From an uncultured Acidimicrobiia bacterium (GTDB lineage Bacteria; Actinomycetota; Acidimicrobiia; Spongiisociales; JAENVV01), in contig CAJQPD010000172.1 in the NCBI GenBank assembly GCA_905480085.1, forward strand, positions 1 to 23,864: a DNA stretch of 23,864 nt, read 5' to 3'. The position numbers were made by a program, and so were the translations under genes. Within the stretch, counting starts at the first letter, position 1. Every line of letters begins with the position of its first letter. A model generated the notes under the pieces. It saw nothing but the letters and a program-made list of their open reading frames with translations. It searched no databases and had not been told where the DNA came from. Positions 8,131-14,778 of the stretch are shown here, piece after piece.

Positions 8131-8172
8131 CCCGGCGGCGTCGACCGATCTTTGGTTTCGACCGAGACGCTC

Positions 8173-8178
8173 TATCCT
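8173..8178 (+). promoter_or_regulatory. Candidate -10 box (TATCCT) for the deoxyribonucleotidase gene
   Basis: TATCCT lies 28 nt before the ATG at 8207. A weak TTGGTT at 8152-8157 with a short 15-nt spacer is the only -35 candidate. A direct repeat TCGACCGA (8141-8148 and 8158-8165) flanks this region. Confidence 0.3.
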
Positions 8179-8206
8179 CGCTTGTCTATGGCCCTTGGAA
8201 GTACAC

Positions 8207-8758
8207 ATGCGTCTCGGTATTGACCTCGATGGAGTGGTCGCCAACTTCAACGGCGGGTGGATCACCTTCTACAACCAAGAGTTCGGCACCAATCTGACGC
8301 CCGAGGTAGTTGACACCTGGGACGGGATTCCGGCAGCCACCCACTTCCCGTCGATGCGTCAGTTCTGGGATTGGGCTCGTTATCTGAACGGCGCATCTCT
8401 GTTCCGTCACCTCGAACCCTACGACGGGGCGGTTGAGACACTGTGGGACCTGGCCAAAGAGGATCACACGATTGTGATCCTGACCTCAAAACCGTATTGG
8501 GCAACTCACGACACGTACGCCTGGATCGCCGAGCATCGGTTACCAACCCGGGAAGTCCATATTCTCGACGATAAGTGGCAGATCGACTGCGATGTCTACC
8601 TCGATGACGCTCCTCACAACGTCTACGACATCCATCACCACCGGCCCGATCGGGCAACGGTGCGGTACGTCCGACCCTGGAATCATCCCGTTCCGGGAAC
8701 ATTTGATATCTCGAACTGGGACGAGTTTCGGACGTTCGTCGATAGCCACCAGCCGTAA
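8207..8758 (+). CDS. 5'(3')-deoxyribonucleotidase-like HAD protein (NT5C family)
   Basis: The 183-residue protein belongs to the HAD-type 5'(3')-deoxyribonucleotidase family, which dephosphorylates (deoxy)nucleoside monophosphates. Motif I is IDLDGVVANF with both Asp residues, motif II is the Thr in VILTSKPYW, and the C-terminal acidic motif is CDVYLDDAPHNVYD. The ATG at 8207 is chosen because MRLGIDLDGVVANF is the family N-terminus and GGAAG lies about 5 nt upstream; a TTG 12 nt earlier is less likely. With the dGTPase-family gene 4.5 kb downstream it hints at dNTP pool control, although the two are not adjacent. Substrate preference is not determinable. Confidence 0.82.
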   Translation: MRLGIDLDGVVANFNGGWITFYNQEFGTNLTPEVVDTWDGIPAATHFPSMRQFWDWARYLNGASLFRHLEPYDGAVETLWDLAKEDHTIVILTSKPYWATHDTYAWIAEHRLPTREVHILDDKWQIDCDVYLDDAPHNVYDIHHHRPDRATVRYVRPWNHPVPGTFDISNWDEFRTFVDSHQP

Positions 8759-8771
8759 CGTTTTCGCGGTC

Positions 8772-8800
8772 TGGAAACCTTCGCCGCGCCTGGCTAGCCT
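8772..8800 (+). promoter_or_regulatory. Candidate promoter of the phnDCE operon
   Basis: A -35-like TGGAAA (8772-8777) is followed after 17 nt by -10 TAGCCT (8795-8800), giving a leader of about 57 nt before phnD. The 105-bp gap between the nucleotidase and phnD is the natural place for the operon promoter. No Pho-box-like direct repeats were recognised. Confidence 0.4.
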
Positions 8801-8863
8801 CGCCGTGGCGCCCGGGCGGAATCCACCCGACGTCAGTCCAATAACCCGACCAAGGGAAAACAA

Positions 8864-9970
8864 ATGAAAGCTCGTACCTGGGCAACTATGAGCGTCGTGC
8901 TGGCGCTTGTACTGACTGCATGCGGAGGGGCCGACCCGGCCGACACCACCACCGCTGCAGCCGACACCACCACCACCACCAAAGCCGAGACCACCACCAC
9001 GGTGGCCCCGACCACCACCACCGAAGCGATGGCCACGGTTGGCAGCCCTGAGAACCCGATCAAGGTGCTCTTCGTTCCGTCCGCTGAAGCGGCCATTATC
9101 GTGACCGGCGGTGAATTGATGGCAGCTGCCCTCAATGAAGCCACTGGTTTGACCTACGAGGTCGTCGTCCCGACCGACTACTCGGCAACCATCGAAGAGA
9201 TGTGCGCCTCCCCTGAAAACACCATGGGCTTCATCCCGGGTGCCGCCTACGTTGAAGCTTCCGCACTATGCGGGGTCGACGTAGCTTTCAAGGCAGTCCG
9301 TTTCGGATGGCCGGTCTACTGGGCCCAGATCCTGGTGCCCCGTGACAGCGACATTGCATCCATCGAAGACCTCGAAGGCAAGAGCTGGGCGTTCCCCGAT
9401 GACGGCTCCACCTCGGGATTCCGGGTGCCCAGCTTGATGTTCTCAGAAGCTGGCGTCACACCTGGCGAGCAGGTCGAGACCGGTGGACACCCGCAGGCCG
9501 CTTTGGCCGTGTACAACGGTGAAGCCGACTTCGCTACGACGTTCTTCAGCCCACCACTGTTGCCAGATGGCAACTGGGACGAGACGATGGCGCCAGAATT
9601 GGCTGATGACATCATCGCCACCTGTGGCCCGAACGAAGACGACTCAAGGTTGCTTTGTGGAGCCGACGGTGAGTATCGCATTTTGGATGCTCGCGCTTCG
9701 GCCCGCACCGACGCTCCTGACATCATGCAAAAGGTGAAGATCTTGATGATCTCGCCGGGTATTCCGAATGACACCTTGTCGTTCGGTCCCGATTTCCCAG
9801 CCGACGTGCGGGCCACGATCGCTGCGGCGCTCGTCGCCTTCGCCGAGACGGATGCATGGGCCGAGTCCATCGGAAACCAGGACTTCTACGGCTGGACGGG
9901 CATCGCCCCGGCCACCGATGACGAATACGACGGATTGCGCGCTATTGAGGCGCTGCTGGCTGACCAGTAG
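8864..9970 (+). CDS. phnD: Phosphonate-type ABC transporter substrate-binding lipoprotein (PhnD-like)
   Basis: The 368-residue protein starts with a lipoprotein signal peptide whose lipobox is LTAC (C20). A Thr-rich linker (about residues 28-55) follows, then a periplasmic-binding fold of the PhnD/phosphite-phosphonate type. The anion-binding STSGF (182-186) and the NTMGFIPGAAYVEA segment match the PhnD fold. It should be anchored outside the membrane and deliver substrate to PhnE/PhnC. AAGGG precedes the ATG by 7 nt. Extra Cys residues in SPENTMGF-ALCGVD and CGPNEDDSRLLCG could form disulfides. Phosphonate, phosphite, phosphate ester or another oxyanion are all possible; no C-P lyase or other phosphonate catabolic gene lies in the window. 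Confidence 0.87.
   Translation: MKARTWATMSVVLALVLTACGGADPADTTTAAADTTTTTKAETTTTVAPTTTTEAMATVGSPENPIKVLFVPSAEAAIIVTGGELMAAALNEATGLTYEVVVPTDYSATIEEMCASPENTMGFIPGAAYVEASALCGVDVAFKAVRFGWPVYWAQILVPRDSDIASIEDLEGKSWAFPDDGSTSGFRVPSLMFSEAGVTPGEQVETGGHPQAALAVYNGEADFATTFFSPPLLPDGNWDETMAPELADDIIATCGPNEDDSRLLCGADGEYRILDARASARTDAPDIMQKVKILMISPGIPNDTLSFGPDFPADVRATIAAALVAFAETDAWAESIGNQDFYGWTGIAPATDDEYDGLRAIEALLADQ
8943..9025 (+). repeat. Low-complexity ACC-rich tract encoding the Thr-rich linker
   Basis: Repeated ACC triplets in phnD encode runs of Thr with Ala, Glu, Pro and Lys. This is a coding linker that spaces the binding domain from the lipid anchor and is common in acidimicrobial lipoproteins. The tract may vary in length between strains. 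Confidence 0.7.
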
Positions 9971-9994
9971 CCAGAAACGCATATTGAAGTCGAT

Positions 9995-10022
9995 GTGGGG
10001 GCGGGACTTGTCCCGCCCCCAC
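9995..10022 (+). terminator. Perfect 12-bp GC-rich hairpin between phnD and phnC
   Basis: GTGGGGGCGGGA (9995-10006), loop CTTG, then the exact complement (10011-10022). It lies 24 nt after the phnD stop and has no U-tract. It can act as a partial terminator or as a 3'-end stabiliser that leaves more phnD mRNA than phnCE mRNA, as seen in other binding-protein transport operons. The hairpin is seen directly; its role is inference. Confidence 0.75.
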
Positions 10023-10035
10023 CCTTGTCTAAGGT
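10008..10035 (+). promoter_or_regulatory. Candidate leaderless promoter for phnC
   Basis: -35-like TTGTCC (10008-10013), beginning in the hairpin loop, is followed after 16 nt by -10 TAAGGT (10030-10035), which ends 6 nt before the phnC ATG. The AAGG/AGGG bases in the same stretch could alternatively serve as a ribosome site on a readthrough transcript. Confidence 0.45.
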
Positions 10036-10041
10036 AGGGCG

Positions 10042-10794
10042 ATGCTCAAAGTAGAACACCTCACCAAGGTGTATGACAACGGTACGGTGGCACTCGAAGA
10101 CGTGAGCTTTGAAGTTCCCAGCGGACAGTTCTTAGCTGTTATTGGCCTATCCGGGTCAGGGAAGTCCACGCTACTGCGGTGCATCAACCGTCTGATTGAA
10201 CCAACCGAGGGGGTCATCACTTGGAACGGAGTCGACGTCACGAACGCCGGTCCTGATGAGATGCGCCGAATCCGGCGCAACATCGGCATGGTGTTCCAAC
10301 ACTTCAACTTGGTCAATCGCTCGAAAGTAATCACCAACGTCTTGGCCGGGTCACTTGGCTACGTAAACCCAGTACTAAGCGTCATCAACCGTTTCCCGCA
10401 AGAGCACAAGACCCGCGCCATCGCCCAGCTTGAACGGGTCGGCCTCGCCGACAAAGCTTATGTGCGGGCCGACACCCTCAGCGGTGGACAGCAGCAGCGG
10501 GTCGGTGTGGCTCGCGCCATGATGCAAGAACCGGGCATGTTGCTCTCCGACGAACCAGTAGCCAGCCTCGACCCTGTCTTGGCTCATTCCATCATGCAAT
10601 ACCTCGAGCAAATCAACCAGCAAGACGATGTGATGGTGTTGTGCAGCCTGCACTTCCTCGACCTCGTGCATCGCTACGCCGATCGAGCAATTGCGCTCAA
10701 CGACGGCAAACTGGTCTTCGAGGGCCCACCGGCGTCGATCGACGACGCCAAGTTCAAAGAGATCTACGGCAAAGAGGCCGAACGTGTCGGCTGA
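10042..10794 (+). CDS. phnC: Phosphonate-type ABC transporter ATP-binding protein (PhnC)
   Basis: The 250-residue ATPase has Walker A GLSGSGKST (35-43), Q-loop Q86 (MVFQHFNL), the PhnC-typical stretch NVLAGSLGYVNPVLSVINRF (99-118), signature LSGGQQQRVGVARAMM (146-161), Walker B LLSDEPVASLDP and H-loop CSLHFLDLVHRYADR. The segment around GSLG and the SLDP after Walker B are characteristic of PhnC rather than general amino-acid importers. It powers uptake through PhnE with substrate from PhnD. It has an ATG start at 10042 and its end overlaps the GTG of phnE by 11 nt. The gene sits 71 nt after phnD, across the hairpin. Confidence 0.93.
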   Translation: MLKVEHLTKVYDNGTVALEDVSFEVPSGQFLAVIGLSGSGKSTLLRCINRLIEPTEGVITWNGVDVTNAGPDEMRRIRRNIGMVFQHFNLVNRSKVITNVLAGSLGYVNPVLSVINRFPQEHKTRAIAQLERVGLADKAYVRADTLSGGQQQRVGVARAMMQEPGMLLSDEPVASLDPVLAHSIMQYLEQINQQDDVMVLCSLHFLDLVHRYADRAIALNDGKLVFEGPPASIDDAKFKEIYGKEAERVG

Positions 10795-12691
10795 GCCTTC
10801 CACGACTCGAGGCGGCGATGCCAGCCAGCCCAAGCGACGCACGCGCCGCCAGTCGATCGTCCTGGGACTAGCCATCATCATCGGTCTGATCACCTACGCT
10901 TATGGCTTCCAGGTAACCCAGATCGACCTCGGCGAGATCAGTTCCGAGACTCGACGCGGTCAGCTCGTGCGGGTGCTGCGCGAGATCGCTCGCCCTGAGC
11001 TACTCACCTACGATCGCATTCCCACCAACACCGACAACCCCCTATACCTGCCGTGTCCCGCTGGTGGCTACACCGCACCCGACCCAACCGAGGACCGCTA
11101 CCTGACCGTCGAACCGGCATGCGCTGAGCCGGGAGACACCGTTGTCGTGACCGGGACCGGTTTCGCTGCCAACTCGCGAGGCTCGATCAACCAGGTACCG
11201 CCCGATGGCGTCCTCGAACTGAAGATCGGAGAATTCTTCGCCGATCAAGACGGTAACTTCCAAGTGGAAGTTGACACCCGCGAACGAGCCAACGAATCCG
11301 CCCAGCTCATCAGAGTCCAAACCAACGAGCGAGTGGGGTCGATCTTCTCGCCGGTCGACGTCGTGAGTAATGCCGGAGAACTCCGGGTCTCTCCGCGCAT
11401 CAGCAAAGCAAGCATAGACACCTGGGACAAGATCATTGAGACAGTGTTCCTCGCTCTGCTCGCCACCACGTTGGGTACCGCATTGGCGGTTCCACTCAGC
11501 TTCCTGGCTGCTCGAAACATCATGCAGGACATCACGACCAACGTCGCCAAGCTTGCCCTCCAACTGCTGGGGCTTCCGTTGGGCGTTGCCATTGGCATTG
11601 CTTTGTCTCGTACCGCGCGCCGCCTAGCCGACCAACTAACCGACAACGCGTTGTTGCTGATCCTGGGGTTGATCATCGTCCCAGCGGCCGCCTTCTTCGC
11701 GGCACGATTCGCGTTCCCGCCAGTGGACGACGACCCTCCCACCCCGTCAGAACGTGCCCAACGGGGGGCGGTCGCCCTGGTGGCGGCCATCGCCGGAATT
11801 CTTGGCATCCTGCTGGCGGCCGCAGCCCTCATGCAGGTAGGTGGTTGGCTAGACGACTCACTTGGCGCCTTCGGGTTCTTGGGCTCCTTCCTTGAGAAGA
11901 GCGGAGAAATCGCCGCGGCGATCACGACGCTGCTGTCAGCACTCCTCGGCGCAGCCGTCCTGGCGACGATGGCTGGCCGACTCGCCTCGTTCATCCAAGC
12001 CCACACGCCGGCGAAGGTAAGTCAGGCTGCCACCTACCCACTCGCCGCTCTCTCCGGAGCGGTGATTGCGGCGATTATCGGAGCGGGCGTCGCCTGGCTC
12101 TACCGGTTCACTGACCCGATGTCGGTCATCTGGTATCCGGCGATCACCGGGGCGATCATCGGGCTGTGGCTCACCTTCCGCAATCGAGGTCGATCAACGG
12201 TTCATATCGGGCTTGTTGTCTACTACATCTCGAGAACCATCTTCAACTCACTCCGATCAATCGAGCCGCTCGTGATGGTGATTGTGTTTGTCGTCTGGGT
12301 CGGACTTGGACCATTCGCAGGCGCTTTGGCCTTGGCCGTTCACACCGTTGCTGCCCTCGCCAAGCTCTACTCAGAGCAGGTTGAAAGCATTTCCGAAGGC
12401 CCGATCGAAGCGGTCAAGGCTACCGGCGCCACCAGGCTGCAAACCGTGGTCTATGCGGTCGCGCCACAAATCGTCCCGCCCTATATCGCCTTCACGCTCT
12501 ACCGGTGGGACATCAACGTCCGCATGTCCACCATTATCGGGTTCGCCGGCGGTGGTGGTATCGGGTTCGTCCTCCAGCAGAACATTCGACTCCTGAATTA
12601 CTCGGCAGCCTCGGTCAACATGCTGGCGATCGCCATCGTGGTGGCCTCCATGGACTATCTAAGCTCGAGCATTCGCCAGCGAGTCGTTTAG
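10784..12691 (+). CDS. phnE: Enlarged PhnE-type ABC transporter permease
   Basis: The 635-residue protein is about twice the size of an ordinary PhnE (roughly 260-290). Order of parts: Arg-rich N-terminus; TM about 25-42; a soluble segment about 43-215, predicted outside the membrane, containing a beta-sandwich-like PGDTVVVTGTGF (116-127); the first core helix with TVFLALLATTLGTALAVPLS (220-239); about 225 extra residues (246-470), mostly hydrophobic with several additional TM candidates; then the usual PhnE core with SLRSIEPLVMVIVFVVWVGL (489-508) and an EAA loop EAVKATGATRLQTVVYAVAP (542-561). The start is GTG 10784, with GAGG 6 nt upstream and an 11-nt overlap with phnC. TM counts are by eye. 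Function as the PhnCD partner is well supported by context; the insert roles are unknown. Confidence 0.88.
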   Translation: MSAEPSTTRGGDASQPKRRTRRQSIVLGLAIIIGLITYAYGFQVTQIDLGEISSETRRGQLVRVLREIARPELLTYDRIPTNTDNPLYLPCPAGGYTAPDPTEDRYLTVEPACAEPGDTVVVTGTGFAANSRGSINQVPPDGVLELKIGEFFADQDGNFQVEVDTRERANESAQLIRVQTNERVGSIFSPVDVVSNAGELRVSPRISKASIDTWDKIIETVFLALLATTLGTALAVPLSFLAARNIMQDITTNVAKLALQLLGLPLGVAIGIALSRTARRLADQLTDNALLLILGLIIVPAAAFFAARFAFPPVDDDPPTPSERAQRGAVALVAAIAGILGILLAAAALMQVGGWLDDSLGAFGFLGSFLEKSGEIAAAITTLLSALLGAAVLATMAGRLASFIQAHTPAKVSQAATYPLAALSGAVIAAIIGAGVAWLYRFTDPMSVIWYPAITGAIIGLWLTFRNRGRSTVHIGLVVYYISRTIFNSLRSIEPLVMVIVFVVWVGLGPFAGALALAVHTVAALAKLYSEQVESISEGPIEAVKATGATRLQTVVYAVAPQIVPPYIAFTLYRWDINVRMSTIIGFAGGGGIGFVLQQNIRLLNYSAASVNMLAIAIVVASMDYLSSSIRQRVV

Positions 12692-12694
12692 TCC

Positions 12695-13696
12695 ATGTAC
12701 AAGCGACTTCGAGCCGAGCGCGAGGCAGAGGAATTCAGTCGGCTGTCACCAGCCGCCACCAAGGCAGCAGATTCGCGCGGGCGGGCCATCGATGAGAAAC
12801 CCGACACCTACCGAACCGCTTTCCAACGCGATCGCGACCGCATCATGCACTCGAAGGCCTTCCGACGCCTCAAACACAAGACCCAGGTCTTCATGAACCC
12901 CGAGGGTGACCACTTTGTCACCAGGCTCACCCACACTCTCCAGGTCACCCAGGCGGGTCGGTCGATGGCTGCTGCGTTGGGCTTGAACGAAGACCTAACC
13001 GAAGCCATCTGTCTTGGCCACGATGTCGGGCACTCCCCGTTTGGCCACACCGGTGAGGATGCGTTGACCCCCTATGTGGAGGGTACCTGGCTTCACTCGG
13101 AGCAATCGGTCCGCATTATGACGGTCCTGGAGCCGCTCAATCTGACCTGGGAAGTCCTTGATGGCATCCGGGCTCATTCCTGGAAGATCGACCCTCCTCC
13201 GGCAACCCAGGAGGGCTATCTCTGTCGGTACGCCGACCGAATCGCCTACCTCACCCATGACGTCCAGGATGCATTGCGCGAAGGGGTGATCCGCTTCGAG
13301 GATCTTCCCAGCAAAGGGATAACCACCTTCGGTGACGAGCCGGGATCGGCCTGGATCCGCACCATGATCGAGGCTGTCGTGGACGGGTCAAATGAAGCGG
13401 GCCGGGTAACGATGCGAGCCGACGTTCTCGAGGCGATGCACGAACTGCGCGATTTCATGTTCGACCGGGTCTATCTACGTCACGACACGAATGGCCAACG
13501 GGAACGAGCGGTTCGAATCATCTCGCAACTCGTCGATTACTACGGCCGTCACCCTGACGAGATACCGGCCACCTATCAGGTCGATGATGCTTCGGACCTG
13601 ACGAAGGCGATCGACTACGTGTCCGGAATGACCGACCGATATGCCCTGCGCGAACACGACCGACTGTTCAAACCGCGGCTCTTTCCCGACGACTAA
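12695..13696 (+). CDS. dgt: Deoxyguanosinetriphosphate triphosphohydrolase-like HD-domain protein
   Basis: The 333-residue protein matches bacterial dGTPase-like proteins, which cleave dNTPs to nucleoside plus tripolyphosphate. Visible family features are DRDRIMHSKAFRRLKHKTQV (46-65), RLTHTLQV with H80, the HD block GHDVGHSPFGHTGE with H109/D110, and the C-terminal metal site CRYADRIAYLTHD. It starts 3 nt after the phnE stop, so it is probably read from the same transcript, although a functional link to phosphonate uptake is not evident. Substrate range cannot be judged; actinobacterial members are usually annotated dGTPase-like. No ribosome site is clear at the ATG. Confidence 0.93.
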   Translation: MYKRLRAEREAEEFSRLSPAATKAADSRGRAIDEKPDTYRTAFQRDRDRIMHSKAFRRLKHKTQVFMNPEGDHFVTRLTHTLQVTQAGRSMAAALGLNEDLTEAICLGHDVGHSPFGHTGEDALTPYVEGTWLHSEQSVRIMTVLEPLNLTWEVLDGIRAHSWKIDPPPATQEGYLCRYADRIAYLTHDVQDALREGVIRFEDLPSKGITTFGDEPGSAWIRTMIEAVVDGSNEAGRVTMRADVLEAMHELRDFMFDRVYLRHDTNGQRERAVRIISQLVDYYGRHPDEIPATYQVDDASDLTKAIDYVSGMTDRYALREHDRLFKPRLFPDD

Positions 13697-13701
13697 CTCC
13701 A

Positions 13702-13711
13702 TTACATGTAA
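13702..13711. promoter_or_regulatory. Palindrome TTACATGTAA, candidate operator upstream of fabH
   Basis: A perfect 10-bp palindrome that extends to CC/GG pairs beyond one A/A mismatch on each side (13699-13714). It lies 14 nt upstream of the fabH -10 box, where a -35 element would be, and 5 nt after the dgt stop. A dimeric repressor could block or position RNA polymerase here. No known regulator consensus was matched. Confidence 0.4.
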
Positions 13712-13725
13712 AGGGCCGCGGCGCG

Positions 13726-13731
13726 TAGAGT
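13726..13731 (+). promoter_or_regulatory. Candidate leaderless promoter (-10 TAGAGT) for fabH
   Basis: TAGAGT ends 7 nt before the ATG at 13739 and there is no ribosome site. It would start the lipid cassette separately from dgt. Confidence 0.5.
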
Positions 13732-13738
13732 CAATCAG

Positions 13739-14743
13739 ATGCGATCACGAATTACCGGGACCGGTTCGTTCACGCCTGACCGGGTGATATCCAATCTCGA
13801 ACTGGCTGATGCGCTTGGCACTACTGCCGACTGGATCGAGCAACGCAGCGGTATCCAGGAACGACACTGGGTGACCGGCCGAACGACGACCTCGGACCTG
13901 GCATTCGAAGCCTCCGTACGGGCCATGGAGGCCGCCGGCATCACCGCCCAGGACCTTGACATGATCCTGCTCGCCACGATCAGCCCCGACCATGACTTTC
14001 CGGGAACGGCCTGTTTCCTTCAACAGAAGCTCCACGCACCGGAGATTCCTGCGATTGATGTCCGGCAACAGTGTTCGGGCTTCATCTATGCGCTGTCAAT
14101 GGCTGATCTCTACATTCGGGCAGGTCAAGCAAAGACCGTTCTGGTCGTTGGTGCCGAAATCCACTCCAAGGGCCTCGACATCTCTCCGCGGGGGCGAGAT
14201 GTCTCGATCTTGTTTGGTGACGGCGCCGGAGCGATAGTGCTGGAGATGATTGAAGCCCCGTCGCCCGAGGACTCTCAGATCTACTCGACGCACATCCACT
14301 CAGACGGACGTGGCGCCAAGAGCCTGTGGGCCGAAGCCCCTGGGCAAGCGATGGCCGGTCACCGGATCACGGTTGAGGACATTGAAGCGGGCCGCCACTT
14401 CCCCATCATGGACGGACGGCGGGTCTTCATGAACGCGGTAAAGCGCATGCCTGAATCCATCAACGAAGCGCTCGATGCAAACGGTGCGAAGCTCGATGAG
14501 GTCGAATGGTTCTTCTTCCATCAAGCCAACCTGCGCATCAACGAAGCCGTTGCCAAACGGCTCGAAATCGACGGTGCCCGCGTGTTCAACACCATCGCCC
14601 GATTCGGGAACACCACCGCGGCCACCATCCCGCTCGGTATTGATACGGCCGTCGCCGAAGGCGCCCTCACCAAGGGACAACTGGTAGCGCTCTCAACGTT
14701 CGGAGCGGGTTATACGTGGGGATCGGCGCTCCTACGGTTCTGA
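13739..14743 (+). CDS. fabH: Beta-ketoacyl-ACP synthase III (FabH family)
   Basis: The 334-residue thiolase-fold synthase carries the FabH triad Cys112 (RQQCSGFIYAL), His261 (FFFHQANLRI) and Asn291 (RFGNTTAATIPL), plus LFGDGAGAIVLE (158-169). FabH condenses an acyl-CoA starter with malonyl-ACP to begin fatty-acid synthesis. Compared with short FabH it has a longer stretch between about 182 and 228 (HSDGRGAKSLWAEAPG ... MDGRRVF), a feature of a non-E. coli branch. It opens a run that continues with three lipid-modification genes, so it may supply a particular acyl chain for that pathway instead of bulk synthesis; this is inference. It probably has its own leaderless promoter with an overlapping palindrome. 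Confidence 0.92.
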   Translation: MRSRITGTGSFTPDRVISNLELADALGTTADWIEQRSGIQERHWVTGRTTTSDLAFEASVRAMEAAGITAQDLDMILLATISPDHDFPGTACFLQQKLHAPEIPAIDVRQQCSGFIYALSMADLYIRAGQAKTVLVVGAEIHSKGLDISPRGRDVSILFGDGAGAIVLEMIEAPSPEDSQIYSTHIHSDGRGAKSLWAEAPGQAMAGHRITVEDIEAGRHFPIMDGRRVFMNAVKRMPESINEALDANGAKLDEVEWFFFHQANLRINEAVAKRLEIDGARVFNTIARFGNTTAATIPLGIDTAVAEGALTKGQLVALSTFGAGYTWGSALLRF

Positions 14744-14778
14744 AGCCTTAATCCGGCCGATCCTTGGCAACGCATAAC

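Noticed and set aside
8943..9025. ACC repeats considered as a CRISPR or tandem-repeat element
   Set aside because: The repeats are in frame and encode the Thr-rich lipoprotein linker; there are no spacers.
10691..10783. An upstream extension of the phnE frame into phnC
   Set aside because: It overlaps the conserved end of phnC; the GTG at 10784 has GAGG at proper spacing.
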